Assembly: GCA_945907755.1 (NCBI GenBank)
Contig: CAMDTN010000001.1
Location: 62,001 to 126,000, forward strand
DNA length: 64,000 nucleotides
Direction of reading: 5' to 3'
DNA from: Singulisphaera sp. GP187
GTDB lineage: Bacteria > Planctomycetota > GCA-002687715
Both the position numbers and the translations under genes were made by a program. Shown piece by piece: positions 16,401 through 24,479 of the stretch; positions within the stretch are counted from its first letter, which is position 1; each line of letters opens with the position of its first letter. The notes beneath the pieces are model-generated. The model ran no database searches, was not told the DNA's origin, and saw only the letters and a program-made list of their open reading frames with translations.

Positions 16401-18168
16401 AGGCGGCGTCATCCGGCTCGGCGGATTCCCACACGAAGGCGCCGCCTTTGTTCAAGCCCGCGAGTGGGTTCGAGTGCAAGAAGGCGCGAGGGTCGCAGCA
16501 AAGGACCACATCCACATGACGCAAGTCGCAGTTGACGCGGATGCGCTCGTCCGCCACCACCAAGAAGTAGCTGGTAGGTGCGCCCTTCTTTTCCGATCCG
16601 TATTTTGGATTGGCACTAATGTGCAGTTGCTTGGTGCCATGCGCATTGCTGCGCTCTGTGGCGAAGCGCCCGAGGTCGCCTAAGACTTCGCTCAAGTTTT
16701 TGCCGGTGGTGATCATGCCCCAGCCGCCGATGGAATGGAAACGCACAGCAATGGCGCTGGGCGGCAGCAAGCTCGGGGTGTCCGCGGCCAGCACCGCGCA
16801 GGGGTGGTCGATGCCGACATAAAAGAACGACGCGCCATCGTCGGCGCGCTTGCCGTCTTGGCGCGCAATGCGGCCGCGCACGAAATCCAACGCTCCCAAA
16901 ACGCCTTCGGGGCGGAAATCGCGCGAGCCCAAACCGTACACGCCCGAAAAAATACGCGGCATGTCCTCGCAGCGCAGCGCGGGCAAACCCGCGTGCGACG
17001 GGGCGCGGCTGTTCTCTAACGCCTTCATGAGTGCAGTGCGCAAGTCTCGCGCCAGCGGGCCGTCGCCAGACAATTGGTCGTCGGTGCGCTCCAGCACAAT
17101 CACTTGCTTCTTGCCGCGCAATGCCTGCAGCACAGCGGCCTCGGGGAAGGGGCGCAGCACATTGATGTGCAGCACGCCGACGCGGTCGCCACGCGTCGCA
17201 TGGATATGCTCCACTGCGGCTTCGATGTTTTCTGCAGCCGAGCCCAGCGCCACGAAGACCACATCGGCGTCAGGGTCGCCACTTTGGCTGACCAGCCCAT
17301 AGTGGCGACCGGTCAACGCGCCGAACTCTGCGTAGGCAGCCTCGAGGAAACCCAGAATGGGTTCCACAAAGTGTTGGCGCCGTGCCGCCACGCCTTGCAT
17401 GTAGTGCTCTTGGTTTTGCACCGATCCCAAAAGCGCAGGATGGCGCAGATCGAACACTTCGGGCACGCGCCGCCGCGTGGGGCCGAACAGCGCGCGTTGT
17501 GCTTCGTTGGGGCAGTCGATTTGGTCATCGGCTCTGCCGAGGAATTCGCGGATCAACCCAGATTCAGCGCGCAAGAAGGTGCGTTCAAGATGCGAGGTCA
17601 AGAAACCGTCTTGTGTATTGATGCCGGGAGTCAGCGACAGTTCACAGACCTTGCGCAAGATCAGCGCTTGGTCAGCCGCTTGCTGCGCGTCTTTCGCAAA
17701 CAGAATGGTCCAGCCGGTGTCCAAGCAGGCGTAAATGTCGTCGTGCCCGCAGTGCACATTCAGTGCATGCTTGGTGATGGCGCGGGCCGCCACCTGCAAC
17801 ACCATGGTCGAGAGCTTGCCCGGCGCGTGGTGGTACTGCTCTAAGCCATACAGCACGCCTTGCCCCGAAGTGAAGTTCGCTACGCGCTTGCCTGTGATGG
17901 AACACGCGATGGCTCCGCCTTGTGCGGCGTGCTCGCCTTCAGCTTCCACCGCCAGCTTCGCGGCCCCAAACACATTGAGTTCGCCGCGCGCCACCGAGGC
18001 TTGAAACAACTCGCCCATCTCGGTGGAAGGCGTGATGGGATAGAACACGCCGGCATCCACCACGCGGGCTTCCACATGCAACGCCACCAGGGTGTTGCCA
18101 TTGGTGGTGATGGGTGTTCCTGGCCAACGCACGACGGGCGCGGCCTGCTTAGCGGCAGCAATTGGCAT
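13468..18168 (-). CDS. nifJ: Pyruvate:ferredoxin (flavodoxin) oxidoreductase, enlarged single-chain form
   Basis: Single-chain PFOR that oxidises pyruvate to acetyl-CoA with transfer of electrons to ferredoxin or flavodoxin. Domain order is N-terminal pyruvate-binding (PITPSTEMGE near 45), transketolase C-like domain II, the gamma domain (about 480-660), and 4Fe-4S motif CTQCMACIVACP (about 784-795). A second cluster CKGCSECVEECG (about 930-941) follows. The TPP domain has GACAGCGEKS (about 1009), VGGDGAFGD (about 1238) and VYSNTGGQNSD (about 1272). At 1566 residues it is about 370 longer than common NifJ proteins. The extra length sits between the clusters, before the TPP core, and in a C-terminal extension of about 230 residues. 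GGAG lies 6 nt before the start. It is monocistronic. The role beside aceE may be low-oxygen growth or reverse carboxylation. Confidence 0.92.
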   Translation of the reverse strand: MPIAAAKQAAPVVRWPGTPITTNGNTLVALHVEARVVDAGVFYPITPSTEMGELFQASVARGELNVFGAAKLAVEAEGEHAAQGGAIACSITGKRVANFTSGQGVLYGLEQYHHAPGKLSTMVLQVAARAITKHALNVHCGHDDIYACLDTGWTILFAKDAQQAADQALILRKVCELSLTPGINTQDGFLTSHLERTFLRAESGLIREFLGRADDQIDCPNEAQRALFGPTRRRVPEVFDLRHPALLGSVQNQEHYMQGVAARRQHFVEPILGFLEAAYAEFGALTGRHYGLVSQSGDPDADVVFVALGSAAENIEAAVEHIHATRGDRVGVLHINVLRPFPEAAVLQALRGKKQVIVLERTDDQLSGDGPLARDLRTALMKALENSRAPSHAGLPALRCEDMPRIFSGVYGLGSRDFRPEGVLGALDFVRGRIARQDGKRADDGASFFYVGIDHPCAVLAADTPSLLPPSAIAVRFHSIGGWGMITTGKNLSEVLGDLGRFATERSNAHGTKQLHISANPKYGSEKKGAPTSYFLVVADERIRVNCDLRHVDVVLCCDPRAFLHSNPLAGLNKGGAFVWESAEPDDAAFWSRIPTRHRQEILERGIRLFSLDGFGIARETTPRTDLQYRMQGNSFLGAFFAVSSFLQDHDIPPEEFRNVVAAQYKKRFGKLGDAVVQSNLSVMDKGMARVRTVRAGAVDAPDKSSMRGAVLCPIEPTACGDGAAPCNSAPLFDRADYDSEYRAGLGYDTPSSPRASTGLMAAATGATNSKYGARRQVPVWVPENCTQCMACIVACPDTAMPNTAQDLGTVLRTMVARYVSSVGARTALLAALPQIEPVLRDAMKREAAKPATEKPAAFDALLLQTIEQHAATDATLGRHANWPQSIEELRTIAPKLPAAYAHCNMIFATRERKQPGSGGVFSIFISDLCKGCSECVEECGDHNALVMVDEGEALNADHVSATEFLRCLPDTPRHHLGQFDPDHPMDARAAALQFHLMVQSNYQALVSGDGACAGCGEKSVLRAVATISEALMRPIFHAKAERLAQLATALDSNGVAHMQQLAASAPEVHARWRSLLAQVLLGIGGENAADTAAVQQGSVPSDAALIAHWTRHLRAEAHAHRSLQVFEGARWNGMAVMGMAASTGCNTVFGSTHPANPHPYPWMNSLFQDGATVGWLLSESFIMDHARRSVVPERLAHQLLSSAPLTEADCWKFTHFTDTLMSDTEVLELPRIWAVGGDGAFGDIGFQNVSKAVLQNRPNLKILLLDTQVYSNTGGQNSDSSPMPGGFDMNQLGAATEGKLTEKKSVAEAFTSGHGSPYIAQVSMANAAALYRVLLEALAYRGTAFVQSFTTCQPEHGVADHLSSRQAQLARDSRGMPEFVCDPTKGELENVCLSLKGNPQPERDWSSITHKASGEKLEFTVANWAYTEARFRSHFRSVRDEELTSLQRLDDVLLRITQQDVVHRRFLDPTNRAYVPADGAWTRVINDSGKLVNVAVSRQLVLWCVERRKAWRLLQSRAGLRNLDALAQAQVLQELAAGKLTQDDFMARTRELVVAARDALSSAPR

Positions 18169-18349
18169 GAAGGACTCCGTTCCGGGAAGGGATCTGGCGG
18201 TGTCTCAAGCAATTCATGTGCCGAGAGGCAGATGATGCCAGTTGGCTTCAGTCCGCGGGCTGATTTGAGTCAAGCGCCGTAGCGCGACACGCCGCGTGGG
18301 GATTGGTGCCCTTTCATCTGGGGCATTTTCACCACTGGCTGCGCTGCCG

Positions 18350-20206
18350 CTACTTTCCCGAGGGCTTCGCTTCGGGTTTGGCGATGGCTTCGACGGAGGC
18401 TTTGAAGTTCTCGTCGCCAGTCTGGCTCGCTGCTTGCAGCAACGCTTTGGTCAGACGCTTCGCCTTGGCTTCCTGCTTCGACGTGCGCAGCGAAGCGAGC
18501 AGCAGGCGCATGCGCTCCAGCCCCACGCTCCGCGCGGCGGGTTGCGTTGCAATGCCGCGCACCAAATGCACCAAGGCACTCATGCAGGCTTCTTGAGCTT
18601 TGCCTTCGGCGGCAGCGGCGCGTTCTGCCCAAGTGTCCAAGCTGAGTGCGATCACTGCGTCGGCCGCTGTGGGTTCAATCACTAGTTTGTGCCCGTCGTC
18701 GCCCTGCGCCAACAACTTCGCGGCTTCTGCTGCATCCGGCACCACGCGCGCGGCGGTGCGCGCGGCCATGTTGCGCAAGCTTGTAGCGCTCAGGCTGATT
18801 TCCGCGCCCGCATCGGCCATGGACAACACCGTGGTGGTGCATTCTTCTAAGTGGGCCTTTGCAGCAGCGACGGAGCAATTCGCCCCCAAGAGTGCAGGCT
18901 CGCACAGCACCAACACTGCATCGAAAGCCAGTGGATGTTGTGCAAAGGCGCGCGCCGCTGCGGCGACTAATGCCTGTTGCGCCTCTGGCTTCTCTGCGCG
19001 CGCCAGTTCGCAGCGCACTTTCCAAGCGGTGAAATTGCAGGGGCTGCGCTTGCAAGCTTGAGCCAGCGCGTTCAATCGTTGATCTTGCGGTGCCAACGCA
19101 GCGGCAGCGCGCAGGGCTTCACTTGCAGCGAAGCCTTCCTGATCTCGTTGCGCTTCTTGCATCACACGCACCCACCACGCGCCGCTGCCAAACGGAATGC
19201 TGATGCCGTCGTGGCAGCTCGAACCGCTCCAGCCGGAATTGTCATTGCCAGTGCGCCACGAGTGCAGTGCGTTCTGCCAAATCAAGGCGCAGTGCCCCGG
19301 TTGCCCTACAGGCATGGCGGGCACTCCGAAGGCTTGACTCATGGACGTGCCGAAGCGGCCCACCGTGCCACACACGCCGCCGTATTCGAGCATGATCGCG
19401 AGCGTGACGGGTTTGTTGTCGTAAAAGCTGCGCCCGGCGTGGATGCTGACACCTTGCGCGTTGTGGCCGCGGTACGGAGCCATGTGAGCGGCGTCGCCCA
19501 CTTTGTCGTGCGTGCGCAGTTCAGGTTTGATGTTTTCGCGCGCCCAAACTAAGTCTGCGTCGGAAGACCAACTGCCCACCACATAGCGCAGCTCCCACGC
19601 ACTGAGCTCGCGAAACGCAGGAAAAAGAACGCCCTCGCTGTCCCAGCGCAAGTACGAAGCATGACGCGCTACGGGGTCGATGGCGCTGCCATCGGCCATC
19701 CATTGCACCGGCTGCGCAAAAGTGAGCGCGGTGGCGACTGCGACGCGCAGCGACAAACCCTGTTTCGATTTCTCGTCGGCGCGCACGATGCGGTCCAGCA
19801 CGCGCAGCGCTTCAGGCCATTTGTCGCCTGAAGCGTCGCCCGACGCCACGAACAGTTTGAGCGCGCCTGCATCAGCCAACAGCCATGCCAGCGTTTCCTT
19901 GCATTCGGTGTTGGCGCGGCCTTCCACGCCTAAGACTGAAAGCAGGCGCCACTGCAACAGCGCTTGTGCGCCGTCGGGATCTGCCGCAAAGACGCCAATG
20001 GCAGCGGGCGCAGCGCTGAAGCGGCGGCGCAACGATTCGTCGAGATGCTGGAAGTGCGCGGGCAGTGTGCCGCTGCGCGCAGCATCGACGCTGGCCGCGC
20101 ACAGTTCCATGGCTTTCGGTGGCGCTTGTGGCGTTGCCCACAGGGCCAGCGGTTGAAGGAGCACTAATGCAATAGCGATGTTGGCGGCGATGGACGGCAT
20201 GGCCAC
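18350..20206 (-). CDS. Exported transglutaminase-like protein
   Basis: 618 residues with an N-terminal signal segment (IAANIAIALVLLQPLALW). The centre has the layout of a transglutaminase/papain-like fold: a cysteine in EYGGVCGTVGRFGTS (about 278) and a histidine in GQPGHCALIW (about 305), with an aspartate or asparagine candidate in GNDNSGWSG. The C-terminal half is alanine-rich and helical, resembling a repeat scaffold. The frame starts 3 bp after the stop of the haem-binding gene, suggesting one transcript. Whether it cross-links, cleaves peptides or is inactive cannot be told from the sequence. No named family is recognised with certainty. Confidence 0.65.
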   Translation of the reverse strand: MAMPSIAANIAIALVLLQPLALWATPQAPPKAMELCAASVDAARSGTLPAHFQHLDESLRRRFSAAPAAIGVFAADPDGAQALLQWRLLSVLGVEGRANTECKETLAWLLADAGALKLFVASGDASGDKWPEALRVLDRIVRADEKSKQGLSLRVAVATALTFAQPVQWMADGSAIDPVARHASYLRWDSEGVLFPAFRELSAWELRYVVGSWSSDADLVWARENIKPELRTHDKVGDAAHMAPYRGHNAQGVSIHAGRSFYDNKPVTLAIMLEYGGVCGTVGRFGTSMSQAFGVPAMPVGQPGHCALIWQNALHSWRTGNDNSGWSGSSCHDGISIPFGSGAWWVRVMQEAQRDQEGFAASEALRAAAALAPQDQRLNALAQACKRSPCNFTAWKVRCELARAEKPEAQQALVAAAARAFAQHPLAFDAVLVLCEPALLGANCSVAAAKAHLEECTTTVLSMADAGAEISLSATSLRNMAARTAARVVPDAAEAAKLLAQGDDGHKLVIEPTAADAVIALSLDTWAERAAAAEGKAQEACMSALVHLVRGIATQPAARSVGLERMRLLLASLRTSKQEAKAKRLTKALLQAASQTGDENFKASVEAIAKPEAKPSGK

Positions 20207-20209
20207 AGA

Positions 20210-20641
20210 CTACCGCGCAGCGTTTTTGATGATCGCAACATCTGCGGCGCTCAGCTTGGCTTCGGAATGGAGCATCTGGTAGTCCCAAGTGGGCATCTTG
20301 CCTTCGTCCACCTCTTCGGCGATCTCGTGGAGTTTCTTCGCCTTGCGCTTTGCATCCATCTTGTCCCACAGCGAAAAATTCAATTCGTCGCGGCCGTCGC
20401 GCACATGTTCAGCCAGCACCAGCGAAGCCCCGGGCAGGTACGAGTACCACGGGTAACGAGTCTCATTGCTGTGGCAGTCGAAGCAAGCGCGCTTCAAGAT
20501 TGGGTCGGCCTCTGCAGAGAGGATCGTGCCGCTGTAACGCTCGGGCGGATTGCTGCGACTGATTGTCATTTCTCCAGCAACCGCAGCGCCAACACATGCC
20601 ACAACCAACAAGAGCACAATGAGTTTCAGGATCCGACGCAT
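20210..20641 (-). CDS. Exported haem-binding domain protein (single CxxCH)
   Basis: 143-residue protein with an N-terminal membrane or signal segment (MRRILKLIVLLLVVACVGAAVAG) and one haem motif, CFDCHSNETRYPWYSYLPG. This motif and the W-D-K-M/M-P-x-W pattern that follows match the Haem_bd family, small periplasmic c-type haem proteins. The start at 20641 has AAGGAGG just upstream and gives a proper signal sequence; an upstream in-frame ATG adds 21 unlikely residues. It shares a 61-bp divergent region with the metallopeptidase gene. The electron-transfer or sensor role is unknown. Confidence 0.82.
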   Translation of the reverse strand: MRRILKLIVLLLVVACVGAAVAGEMTISRSNPPERYSGTILSAEADPILKRACFDCHSNETRYPWYSYLPGASLVLAEHVRDGRDELNFSLWDKMDAKRKAKKLHEIAEEVDEGKMPTWDYQMLHSEAKLSAADVAIIKNAAR

Positions 20642-20702
20642 GTTTTGCCTCCTTCGCGCCCCCAAGAATGCTTCAAGGGTCGTCGTATAGACTACGCGTC
20701 CC

Positions 20703-21695
20703 ATGCGCTGGACGCCCTTATGTTGTTGCGCGCTCGTACTGCTCGTTACCGCAGTGGTTGCGCAGGATCAAGAAACGAAGCTGACCAAAGGCGACTGGCG
20801 CGACGATCAAGTGCCCAAGGGCTGGGCGCGCAAAGTCATCGGCAAGTACGAGTTTCAGAGCAACGCTCCGTGGGAATCGGTCGAGGTGGTGGCGAAGCAC
20901 ATGAACGCCATGCTCGAGCGCTACAAAAAGCTGTACCCGCCGGTGAAGCAAGAAGGCAAAGCGTATGTGGTGAAGATCTTCAAGAACCGCGCCGAGTTCT
21001 TGAAGTATGGAGCGCCGCCCAATGCAGGCGGATATTTCTCTAAGACCGATCAAGAGATGGTGGGCTTCGACACGGGCAAAGTTGGCGGAGTGTCGACCAA
21101 GGCCAGCACCACCGGTACGACACCGGTTTCGTTGCGCGAGCGCTTGGCCGCGCGTTTCAGCATGGATTTGTTGGGCGTGTTCGCCCACGAAGGCTGGCAC
21201 CAGTATTTCCACAAGCACTGTGGATCCGGAGTGCCTTTCCCCAGTTGGTGCGACGAAGGCATCGGTGAGTATTTCTATGGCAGCCGCGTCGAAGGGGGAC
21301 AGATGAAGGTGGGGCGCGTGAATGACTACCGCCTCGGCACCATTCGCAGCGCCATCAAGCGCAGTAAGACAATTCCGCTGAAGGACATCGTGGGTTGGGA
21401 CCAGCAGAAGTACTACGCGGTGGCGGGCCTTGCTTACGCGGAAGGCTGGTCGTTGGTGCACTTCTTGATGGAGCACCCGCAGTGGAAGCAAAAGAAGCTG
21501 CTGCAAAAATACATGACCAATTTCGTCGAGCAGCACAGCATCGAAGAGGCCGTGCAAGCAGCGTTCAAGGGCTGGAAAGACGAGCACTGGGCGGCCATGG
21601 AGAAAGATTGGAAGGAGTTCACGCTGACGCTGAAGTACGGCGACGCGGAGGCGGAAATACTAGCAGCGGAATTGGATACAGAAGAAGGGAAATGA
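20703..21695 (+). CDS. Exported zinc metallopeptidase of the DUF1570 type
   Basis: 330 residues with a signal peptide ending in VVAQ-D. The gluzincin motif HEGWH (about 162-166) lies in VFAHEGWHQYFHKH. The third zinc ligand is probably a glutamate in WCDEGIGEYFYGS about 25 residues later. The arrangement (HExxH, then PxWxxEGxxEY/F) is that of the DUF1570 and basic-secretory-protein-like peptidases. C-terminal helices (VEQHSIEEAVQAAFKGW) complete the fold. The physiological substrate is unknown. The asparaginase-family gene follows 4 bp downstream and is probably cotranscribed. Confidence 0.82.
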   Translation: MRWTPLCCCALVLLVTAVVAQDQETKLTKGDWRDDQVPKGWARKVIGKYEFQSNAPWESVEVVAKHMNAMLERYKKLYPPVKQEGKAYVVKIFKNRAEFLKYGAPPNAGGYFSKTDQEMVGFDTGKVGGVSTKASTTGTTPVSLRERLAARFSMDLLGVFAHEGWHQYFHKHCGSGVPFPSWCDEGIGEYFYGSRVEGGQMKVGRVNDYRLGTIRSAIKRSKTIPLKDIVGWDQQKYYAVAGLAYAEGWSLVHFLMEHPQWKQKKLLQKYMTNFVEQHSIEEAVQAAFKGWKDEHWAAMEKDWKEFTLTLKYGDAEAEILAAELDTEEGK

Positions 21696-21699
21696 CGCG

Positions 21700-22794
21700 A
21701 TGAGCAGCGACGAGATCACGAGGCGCGGATTCTTGGCGACATCCGCAGCGGCCGCCGCTGCGGCAGCAGCGCTGTCCGGGTCCGGCAGCGCGGCTGCGAG
21801 TGGCACAGCGGTTGACGCCATCGCGGTGCCAGACATCTTCGTGCGCAGCGCCGCGGGCCCAATCCTCGTCGGTTCGCAAAACACATGCAAAGCGGCGTTG
21901 GGTTTGGCTTGGGAAAAACACGCAGCAGGCATGGCCTTGTTGGATGCGATCGTGCTCGGCATCAACACGGTGGAAGACGATCCGACGGATCACAGCGTCG
22001 GACTCGGTGGCATCCCCAACGAAGATGGCGTGGTGGAACTCGACGCTTCCGTGATGGACGGGCCTTCGGGACTTTCCGGTGCCGTGGCTTCTATCCAGAA
22101 CATCCGCAACCCCGCGAGCGTCGCGCTGCGCGTGATGCGCTACACCGATCATTGTTTGTTGGTCGGGCCCGGCGCGCTGCGCTTCGCCAAGGACCACGGC
22201 TTCAAAGAAGAGAACCTCCTCACCGATGACGCGCGCGAAGCGTGGCTGTATTGGAAGGCGACGCTGTCTGATAAAGACGATCGCTTCCCGAAAGAGGTGG
22301 CGCAGCTTTCGCCGGATGTGAAGAATTGGTTTGGCATCACCGGCACCGTGAACATGGGCGGCTTGGACAAAGCGGGCAACCTCTACGGATGCACCAGCAC
22401 TTCTGGGCTTGCGTTCAAAATCCCTGGACGCGTGGGCGACAGCCCCATCATTGGCGCGGGGCTCTATGTTGACAACGACGCTGGCGCAGCGGGCTCTACT
22501 GGGCGCGGTGAAGCCAACATCATCACGCTCGGGAGCGGCATGGTGGTTGAAGCGCTGCGTCGCGGTGCGCATCCGACCGATGCGTGCAAAGAAGCGCTCG
22601 AGCGCGTTGTGCGTTTCACGCGCGCCAAACATCTCGTGCGTGCCGATGGCAAGCCAGACTTCCAACTCAAGTTCTACGCCGTCGACAAGACGGGACGCAC
22701 GGGTTCGTTCGGGATGTTCCCTGGCGAGCAGTTCGCCATGTGCGACGCCAACGGCCCGCGTTTGCAAGATTGCCCCGGCCTCATCGGAAAGTGA
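21700..22794 (+). CDS. Tat-exported N4-(beta-N-acetylglucosaminyl)-L-asparaginase-like enzyme (Ntn hydrolase)
   Basis: 364-residue member of the isoaspartyl peptidase/glycosylasparaginase family, which self-cleaves before a threonine to form alpha and beta subunits. The twin-arginine signal is ITRRGFLATSAAAAAAA. The cleavage threonine is probably in ITGTVNMGGLDKAGN (about residue 213), followed by the family's GCTSTSGLAFKIPGRVGDSPI and GEANI signatures. The alpha part has the AWEKHAAGMALLDAIVLGINTVEDDP pattern. The glycosylasparaginase subgroup is favoured because of GRVGDSPIIGAGLYVDN plus Tat export. Spacing to the metallopeptidase stop is 4 bp, so both may serve extracytoplasmic glycopeptide or peptide turnover. 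Confidence 0.85.
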   Translation: MSSDEITRRGFLATSAAAAAAAAALSGSGSAAASGTAVDAIAVPDIFVRSAAGPILVGSQNTCKAALGLAWEKHAAGMALLDAIVLGINTVEDDPTDHSVGLGGIPNEDGVVELDASVMDGPSGLSGAVASIQNIRNPASVALRVMRYTDHCLLVGPGALRFAKDHGFKEENLLTDDAREAWLYWKATLSDKDDRFPKEVAQLSPDVKNWFGITGTVNMGGLDKAGNLYGCTSTSGLAFKIPGRVGDSPIIGAGLYVDNDAGAAGSTGRGEANIITLGSGMVVEALRRGAHPTDACKEALERVVRFTRAKHLVRADGKPDFQLKFYAVDKTGRTGSFGMFPGEQFAMCDANGPRLQDCPGLIGK

Positions 22795-22798
22795 AACC

Positions 22799-23329
22799 AT
22801 GTCCAATTTGACTGCCGCCGCCGTGCAGGCGCTGATTCGCGATGTGCCAGATTTCCCGAAGCCTGGGATTCTGTTCAAAGACATCACCCCGGTGCTGAAG
22901 CATCCGCAAGCAATGCACAGCGTGATCAAGTTCATGGCTGAACGCGCTGCTGGCTTGGGCGTCACGCTGGTGGCGGGGCCGGAAGCGCGCGGCTTCTTGT
23001 TCGGCATGCCGCTGGCCATGCGCTTGGGCGTGGGCTTTGTGCCCATCCGCAAACCGGGCAAGTTGCCTTGGAAAACGCGCAGCGTTTCTTATGCGCTGGA
23101 ATACGGCACCGACAGCGTGCAGGTGCATGAAGACGCGGCAACAAAGGGCGACCGCGTGTTGTTGGTGGACGACTTGCTGGCCACCGGAGGCACCATGGCG
23201 GCGTGCTGCCAACTGATGGAATCTCTCGGCGCCGAAGTTGTGGGCTGCCAGTTCATGGTCGAGCTTGGCTTTTTGCAAGGGCGCGAGCGTTTGGCGGGGC
23301 AGCGCATCGACGCGCTGTTTGCGTACTGA
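22799..23329 (+). CDS. apt: Adenine phosphoribosyltransferase
   Basis: 176-residue cytosolic purine-salvage enzyme making AMP from adenine and PRPP. The N-terminus DVPDFPKPGILFKDITPVL is diagnostic for APT. The PRPP loop is VLLVDDLLATGGTM, and the GPEARGF and RKPGKLPW motifs are present. Length is normal for the family. The start follows the asparaginase stop by 4 bp. Confidence 0.95.
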   Translation: MSNLTAAAVQALIRDVPDFPKPGILFKDITPVLKHPQAMHSVIKFMAERAAGLGVTLVAGPEARGFLFGMPLAMRLGVGFVPIRKPGKLPWKTRSVSYALEYGTDSVQVHEDAATKGDRVLLVDDLLATGGTMAACCQLMESLGAEVVGCQFMVELGFLQGRERLAGQRIDALFAY

Positions 23330-23330
23330 C

Positions 23331-24479
23331 ATGCGCACTGCAATGGTTGGCTTGTTGTGTTTGCTGGGCGCGCTGCCATTGATTGGGCAGCAATTCGATG
23401 TGGTGCAGTTGCACGTGGAGCACCGCGGTTTTGGTGAGGCTGCGAGCGTCGCAGTGAAAGGTGTGGTGCGGCTGAAGCTGGCGAGTGCTGATGCCCCCGA
23501 TCAGGATTGGCGCAGCGCCATGGTGGCGCAAGCAGGCGCGATGTCTGGCATCGAAGAAGTGCGCATCACCAACGACGGTGCCAGCTATCGCTTGGATGTG
23601 CACATGCGTTCGCGGCGACGCCGCATGAACACCATGGTTGCGTTGGATGCTCATCAGGTGACTGTCGTGCGCCGCGGACATTTCAGGCCTTCGGAATACT
23701 CGGAAGATCTTGTGTGCGTATTCATGGCTGCGGAAGACAAGCCGCTGACGCAACCGAGTGAAGAAGAATTAGTGGAGCGGCTCACTGCACCGCTGCTCAC
23801 GCGCAAGGCCGCAGCAACGGGGCTCGCCGGGCAGTTGATCCAACGCCTGCGCACGGTGGTGCCTTCGCAACCCAGCATCAGTGCGGAGTGCGTGAGTTTG
23901 CTGTGCGCGCTGCCGCTGCAGCAGTTGTTGCCTCTGGCGCGGCGCATGGAACTGATCGCTGCGCTCAGCGACGAAAACAGTGACAGCGCGGCCACAGCCG
24001 CCAACCTGACTTCACAACAGCGCGCAAATTTGCGCATCGCGTTAGGTGATGTCAGCGCGTTGGGCCAAACGCCCGATGAAGCAGAGCACAGCATCACAGT
24101 TACTGAGGGCCGCGAAACCAGAGTGTTGCACATCGGTGGCGGCGATGACAATCATCAAATTGCACTTGCTTCAGGCTGGTCGGGCGCAGACGAACCTTCC
24201 GTGCGCGGCGCTTTCGCGTGGGAACTGTTCAAAGAGCGTGGATTGCACAACAGCAGGCCTGACAGCGCTGTGGGTTTGGTCTTGCACGAAGAAGTCGCCG
24301 CGGGCCGTGCGCGTTTGCCCGGTACCGAGGCTGAGCGCGCCGACGCTAGTGCTGTGTTGCAGCGTCTTGCACAGGGAGCAGACCCCACCGCCGCCGCCAT
24401 CGTGTTCTGCTGTGGTGCCGTCGGGTTGGTAGCGGCGCTCTACGCGGTCCGCCGCCTCAGTGTCTCGCTGCTGAACTAA
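23331..24479 (+). CDS. Membrane-anchored exported protein of unknown function
   Basis: 382 residues: a signal peptide (MRTAMVGLLCLLGALPLIGQ), a soluble region, and a single C-terminal membrane segment (AAAIVFCCGAVGLVAALYAV) followed by RRLSVSLLN. This would anchor the protein in the membrane with most of it outside. The middle part is helical, with leucine/alanine-rich stretches. No family is recognised. It begins 1 bp after apt, so it belongs to the same transcript. Its stop overlaps, on the opposite strand, the stop of the ABC-F gene (TAA/TAG sharing bases 24477-24478). Confidence 0.68.
   Translation: MRTAMVGLLCLLGALPLIGQQFDVVQLHVEHRGFGEAASVAVKGVVRLKLASADAPDQDWRSAMVAQAGAMSGIEEVRITNDGASYRLDVHMRSRRRRMNTMVALDAHQVTVVRRGHFRPSEYSEDLVCVFMAAEDKPLTQPSEEELVERLTAPLLTRKAAATGLAGQLIQRLRTVVPSQPSISAECVSLLCALPLQQLLPLARRMELIAALSDENSDSAATAANLTSQQRANLRIALGDVSALGQTPDEAEHSITVTEGRETRVLHIGGGDDNHQIALASGWSGADEPSVRGAFAWELFKERGLHNSRPDSAVGLVLHEEVAAGRARLPGTEAERADASAVLQRLAQGADPTAAAIVFCCGAVGLVAALYAVRRLSVSLLN

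Noticed and set aside
21619-23061. 480-codon minus-strand frame opposite the asparaginase and apt genes
   Set aside because: Covers two recognised enzymes on the other strand; composition is that of a shadow frame.
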